Of a stretch of 6,870 nucleotides of DNA, positions 4,668 to 6,870 are shown piece after piece. A program made the position numbers and the translations under genes. The notes beneath the pieces were generated by a model. The model did not search any database. It saw nothing but the letters and a program-made list of their open reading frames with translations, and had not been told where the DNA came from. Origin of the DNA: Candidatus Bipolaricaulota bacterium (lineage in GTDB: Bacteria; Bipolaricaulota; Bipolaricaulia; UBA7950; UBA9294); the NCBI GenBank assembly GCA_003979035.1, contig RXOA01000027.1, positions 1 through 6,870 of the forward strand. Direction: 5' to 3'. The stretch's first letter is position 1, and every line of letters begins with the position of its first letter.

Positions 4668-5339
4668 ATGACGGGTTTTTTCTGGGTTTTCGTTGTCCTG
4701 GCCGCCGTGCTTGTCGGCGTCGCGGCGTGGAGAAGCGCGGTCCGCAAGAAGGCGCTCACGGTGTGGGCGGATTCTCGAGGATTGACGTTGCTTGCCGGAC
4801 GGGATGCCGGATTTGACGACCGCTATCCGGCGTTTGGCGCACTGCGCCGTGGCTACAGCCGCTACGCACATCATCGGATGGAAGGGCAATGGAACGAGCG
4901 CCGTGTGATGGCTTTTGACTACCACTACGTCACAGGCTCCGGGAAGAACCGCCAGGTGCATCAATTCTCGGGTGTGCTTGTGGAGAGCATGGTTCCGCTC
5001 AAGCCGCTGCTCGTCCGCTCCGAGAACATCCTCGACCGAATCGGCGAAGCCTTCGGGATGGACGATCTGGATTTCGAGTCATCCGAGTTCAGCCGGGCCT
5101 ACCACGTGCGAAGTTCGAATTGCCGCTGGGCGTACGATGTTCTCCATGCGCGTACGATCGAGTTTCTGCTACAGTATCCGAGGCACAATCTCCAATTCGA
5201 CGAACGGCACGTCCTGATCTGGCGGGACCGCCGATTTGACGCGGCGTCGTTTGATCAGGCACTGATGATCGCCACCGGGGTGCTGGATCGGCTACCGGAC
5301 TACGTGTTGAAACAGCAAACGGAGGAAGTGAATCGATGA
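4668..5339 (+). CDS. Membrane-anchored protein of unknown function, LemA partner
   Basis: 223 residues from ATG 4668, preceded by a G-rich GGGGGGGAGAG that includes a close-spaced SD. Residues 3-21 (FFWVFVVLAAVLVGVAAW) are one N-terminal helix followed by basic RSAVRKK, so the rest is probably cytoplasmic. The soluble part reads as one domain: a VWADSRGLTLL start, YPAFGALRRGYSRYA (53-67), MAFDYHYVTGSGK (81-93) with an FDY/TGSGK pair, LKPLLVRSENILDRI (111-125), DLDFESSEFSRAYHVRS (133-149), AYDVLHARTIEFLL (155-168) and LDRLPDYVL (206-214). I know this pattern from uncharacterised proteins beside LemA or DUF3137-type genes, but cannot assign a Pfam family with confidence. No catalytic motif is evident; TGSGK resembles part of a P-loop but lacks the expected context. 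The stop overlaps the lemA start (ATGA), so the two are co-translated and probably act together. Confidence 0.85.
   Translation: MTGFFWVFVVLAAVLVGVAAWRSAVRKKALTVWADSRGLTLLAGRDAGFDDRYPAFGALRRGYSRYAHHRMEGQWNERRVMAFDYHYVTGSGKNRQVHQFSGVLVESMVPLKPLLVRSENILDRIGEAFGMDDLDFESSEFSRAYHVRSSNCRWAYDVLHARTIEFLLQYPRHNLQFDERHVLIWRDRRFDAASFDQALMIATGVLDRLPDYVLKQQTEEVNR
5321..5330 (+). promoter_or_regulatory. Shine-Dalgarno site of lemA
   Basis: GGAGGAAGTG lies inside the end of the upstream gene. Its GGAGG core is 10 bases before the lemA ATG at 5336. Together with the ATGA overlap it supports this start and translational coupling. Confidence 0.7.
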
Positions 5340-5887
5340 CGGGAGGAGCTGTTGCCGCAGTCGTTGCCGGGGTTGCCCTTCTGTATGCGATCTCGATGTA
5401 CAACACACTGATTCGCACTCGGCAGCATGTACGGGAGAGCTGGTCCGATATCGATGCCGAGCTGAAACGACGCTATGACCTGGTTCCGAACCTGGTGGAA
5501 ACCGTGCGCGGGTACGCGCAGCACGAGGAAGCGCTTCTGCGGGCTGTGGCCGAGGCTCGGGCTCGGGCAATGGGCTCCGAAGGATCTCCCGCCGATCAAG
5601 CTGGAGACGAGAATCGACTGATTGGTGCGCTTCGACAGCTTCTTGCGGTGAGCGAAGCGTATCCCGATCTGAAGGCGAATACGTCCTTCCTCGAGCTTCA
5701 GAAAGAGCTCTCGAATACCGAGGATCGGATTCAGGCGGCGCGGCGGCTGTACAACGCCAACGTCCGTGCGCTGAACACGCGGGTGCATGTCTTCCCGTCG
5801 AACATCGTCGCGTCGATGTTCGCGATTCGGGAAGCGACGTTCTTCGAGATTGAATCGATCGTGCGCGAGGAGCTTCCCACCGTTTGA
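5336..5887 (+). CDS. lemA: LemA family protein
   Basis: A complete 183-residue protein, the usual LemA length. Residues about 4-20 (GAVAAVVAGVALLYAIS) are the N-terminal membrane helix, followed by the family signature YNTLIRTRQHVRESWSDIDAELKRRYDLVPNLVETVRGYAQHE (22-64), then SEAYPDLKANTSFLELQ (106-122), ELSNTEDRIQAARRLYNANVRALNT (124-148) and the FPSNIVASMF end motif (153-162). The fold known for the family is a four-helix bundle held outside the membrane by a single helix. The molecular function of LemA is not established; it often occurs with a TPM-domain or DUF3137-type membrane protein and is linked to envelope stress. Here its partner is the 223-residue protein encoded just upstream. 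Its stop is 50 bases from the end of the convergent transporter gene. Confidence 0.95.
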   Translation: MTGGAVAAVVAGVALLYAISMYNTLIRTRQHVRESWSDIDAELKRRYDLVPNLVETVRGYAQHEEALLRAVAEARARAMGSEGSPADQAGDENRLIGALRQLLAVSEAYPDLKANTSFLELQKELSNTEDRIQAARRLYNANVRALNTRVHVFPSNIVASMFAIREATFFEIESIVREELPTV

Positions 5888-5937
5888 TGGGCCAGGGATG
5901 CGAATCGTTCCCAAGAAGACCAAGATTGGCTCCGAGA

Positions 5938-6870
5938 TTATGATGTCCTTGCCTTGCGTTGTCGCGACCCGCGGATGAAGAACAAGAAGATCATCACCGA
6001 GGCCGTAAAGTAGCACGCGCACGTGATCGCGAACACCGGTGCGAATCCGGGTCCTTCCTGAAGAATCCCGCTTGCCCACGAACTCAGCGCCCGGCTGCCC
6101 TGTGAGGTCATCACCAACAGGCCGCTTGCCAGTGCGCGATACCTCGGGCCGACCTCGTCCATCGAAAACGCCGAATACAAAGGATGGCCCATATTCATAA
6201 GGCTGGCGCGCATCAAGAATCCGATCACCGCCGGGGCGAGAAACGGCGTGAACCCCAACAGAATGAGGAACGAAATCGAGAGGAGCTGCGTCGCAACCAC
6301 CGCCCGTGGCCGACCTAGCCGTGCGGCGAGGATCGGACCAAGCAAGATGGCGATCCCCATCGCAACCGACTGACCGGCGTACAGCACGCCGAGAAGTGCG
6401 TCGGAGACGCCGAACTTCGCCTTGAAGAACACATTCAGGAAGGGAACAAGCGCACCTGCTCCGAGCCCGATGGCGATCTCCGGTGTGAAGAGCCGAATCA
6501 GGAGCCGCACCGGGGGGCGCGGCTTGGAAGCGGATGCGGCGGTTGCCGCAGGGAAACGGGCATCACGATGGCTTTCGACACCGGCATCGAATTCGGACAC
6601 CTTCGAATCGTTTCGAAGCCGAGCGAGCGGGTACAAAGCAACGAAGAAGACGCCGGCGCCGCAGAGAAGCGCGGCACGGTAGGCTCCCGGGCTCTCTGCG
6701 GGGACGTGAAGGATGCTCGCGAACCACGACGGGAGTGCGCCGGCAAGGGAATATCCGAAGAACCCCGCAAAGATCCGCACCGCGAACTGGACGCTGAATA
6801 GGTGGGTCCGTTCCCGAGCCACGCTGTTCTCGGCGACGAACGGGGCGTTGCTTACGTCGAGCAAGCCCCG
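5938..6870 (-). CDS. MFS transporter (5'-partial, C-terminal ~310 residues)
   Basis: Minus-strand frame, stop TAA at 5940-5938, still open at the right edge. The first visible residues (RGLLDVSNAPFVAENS) continue an upstream part, and TTG 6864 is not a credible start. The family norm is ~400 residues, so about 90-100 N-terminal residues (the first helices) are missing. Visible in order: the APF.AENS loop, a helix containing FGYSLAGALPSWF, a helix near AALLCGAGVFFVALYPLARLR, a polar central loop of ~45 residues, then six further helices, including IGLGAGALVPFLNVFF, LLGVLYAGQSVAMGIAILLGPILA, LLSISFLILLGFTPFL and FAITCACYFTASVMIFLFF. GPILAARLGRPR is a second-half motif-A-like loop, with Ala where Asp is usual. 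The end is basic (RGSRQRKARTS), cytoplasmic. Substrate cannot be inferred. It converges on lemA; I see no strong terminator in the 50-base gap. Confidence 0.9.
   Translation of the reverse strand, partial: RGLLDVSNAPFVAENSVARERTHLFSVQFAVRIFAGFFGYSLAGALPSWFASILHVPAESPGAYRAALLCGAGVFFVALYPLARLRNDSKVSEFDAGVESHRDARFPAATAASASKPRPPVRLLIRLFTPEIAIGLGAGALVPFLNVFFKAKFGVSDALLGVLYAGQSVAMGIAILLGPILAARLGRPRAVVATQLLSISFLILLGFTPFLAPAVIGFLMRASLMNMGHPLYSAFSMDEVGPRYRALASGLLVMTSQGSRALSSWASGILQEGPGFAPVFAITCACYFTASVMIFLFFIRGSRQRKARTS

Noticed and set aside
5300..6079. 259-codon minus-strand frame across lemA
   Set aside because: It is the antisense shadow of lemA, which carries unmistakable family motifs on the plus strand; the antisense translation has no domain.

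Overview
The window is bacterial, with GC content that looks to be in the high 50s by eye, and strong Shine-Dalgarno sites of the usual anti-16S type. It reads as ordinary chromosomal DNA. I see no phage, insertion-sequence, CRISPR, rRNA or tRNA content. The exported leucine-rich-repeat (LRR) protein and the exported GPGLP/EPFTGT protein remind me of proteins from uncultured thermophile-related phyla such as Bipolaricaulota/Acetothermia. That assignment is from memory and tentative; nothing here proves taxonomy.

Layout. (1) 1-1471: the end of hflK and all of hflC, translationally coupled by an ATGA overlap. They form the membrane-anchored SPFH complex that in other bacteria surrounds and modulates the FtsH protease. 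(2) 1472-2194: a 723-base stretch with no convincing conventional gene but an unusual density of inverted repeats and repeated words, a possible small signal-peptide ORF (2032-2157) and a possible promoter (2112-2141). (3) 2195-4261: two exported proteins in tandem, a 433-residue LRR protein and a 234-residue protein with a signal peptide and a C-terminal membrane anchor. (4) 4262-4667: 406 non-coding bases with a 7-bp tandem repeat running into a perfect 9-bp hairpin, and a weak possible promoter. (5) 4668-5887: a two-gene unit, a membrane protein of unknown function and a LemA-family protein, again joined by an ATGA overlap. (6) 5938-6870, minus strand: the C-terminal three quarters of a major facilitator superfamily (MFS) transporter, convergent with lemA and running off the right edge.

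All six main proteins are predicted to be membrane-bound or exported, so the region has an envelope theme. The genes appear to form separate small transcription units, not one pathway. The most interesting unexplained material is the structured non-coding DNA between hflC and the LRR gene. I found no clear evidence of a new multi-gene system.
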